A DNA stretch of 64,000 nt, taken from the NCBI GenBank assembly GCA_013347225.1, contig CP054595.1, positions 3,096,415 through 3,160,414 on the forward strand. Direction: 5' to 3'. Under the pieces are notes generated by a model. It ran no database searches, had not been told where the DNA came from, and was given only the letters and a program-made list of their open reading frames with translations. Each line of letters begins with the position of its first letter. Positions within the stretch are counted from its first letter, which is position 1. This document shows, piece after piece, positions 63,955 through 64,000 of this stretch. The DNA is from Candidatus Accumulibacter similis. GTDB lineage: Bacteria; Pseudomonadota; Gammaproteobacteria; Burkholderiales; Rhodocyclaceae. Position numbers and translations under genes: made by a program.

Positions 63955-64000
63955 ATGCGGACCAGAGGATTCCTGATCGCCCTCATCGCGCTGCTCGCCG
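63955..64000 (+). CDS. 5' end of a probable exported protein, cut by window edge
   Basis: ATG 63955, 16 bp after the previous stop, with AAGGAG 11 bases upstream. The visible 15 residues (MRTRGFLIALIALLA) look like the start of a signal peptide. It may be cotranscribed with the membrane-anchored protein. A copper chaperone of the SCO type would be plausible beside nosZ, but nothing visible proves it. Confidence 0.6.
   Translation, partial: MRTRGFLIALIALLA

Overview
The window is very GC-rich and densely packed. It carries heme d1 and clade II nitrous oxide reductase genes, so it looks like a denitrifying betaproteobacterium of the Rhodocyclales / Candidatus Accumulibacter kind. That assignment is inferred from gene content only; no rRNA or tRNA gene was seen.

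Positions 1-36071, all on the minus strand, are one long gene train for an extracellular contractile injection system (eCIS, a phage-tail-like particle related to Afp, PVC, MAC and the Streptomyces CIS). In transcription order: a Pvc16-like cap protein, a beta-rich protein, sheath 1, tube 1, sheath 2, tube 2, a tube-spike connector with a glycine-rich tail, a 57-residue protein, the spike split into hub and needle genes, a protein with a C-terminal membrane hairpin, gp25-like and gp6/J-like baseplate proteins, a tail-I-like protein ending in half a PKD fold, two small proteins carrying complementary PKD halves, two paralogous YFDG-type proteins, a 1674-residue protein with a duplicated lectin-like module, an uncharacterised protein next to the ATPase, the AAA+ ATPase, a DUF4157 cargo-like protein, a TPR protein, a second DUF4157 protein fused to OmpA-like and metzincin-like domains, and an ORF running off the window. 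Most joints are 1-8 bp overlaps or gaps under 25 bp. No PAAR tip and no clear tail fibre were found.

Positions 36072-46600 hold housekeeping and accessory genes: an AT-rich leader, a KefF/KefC-type potassium efflux pair, a decayed Rpn/YhgA-type nuclease, an unknown exported protein, a dCACHE chemoreceptor, a long MscS-family channel, and a 145-bp inverted-repeat element.

Positions 46646-64000 are respiratory. After ybaK and a PilZ gene comes nirF-nirDL-nirG-nirH for heme d1. A clade II nos cluster follows in two transcription blocks: nosZ, two c-type cytochromes, nosB and nosD; then nosG, nosH, nosF, nosL, nosY and a TlpA-like thioredoxin. The blocks are separated by about 1.5 kb holding dead gene fragments. 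Each starts with a copy of the same roughly 90-bp promoter, with an FNR/DNR-like box and a -10 element at identical spacing. A terminator-like hairpin follows nosZ.
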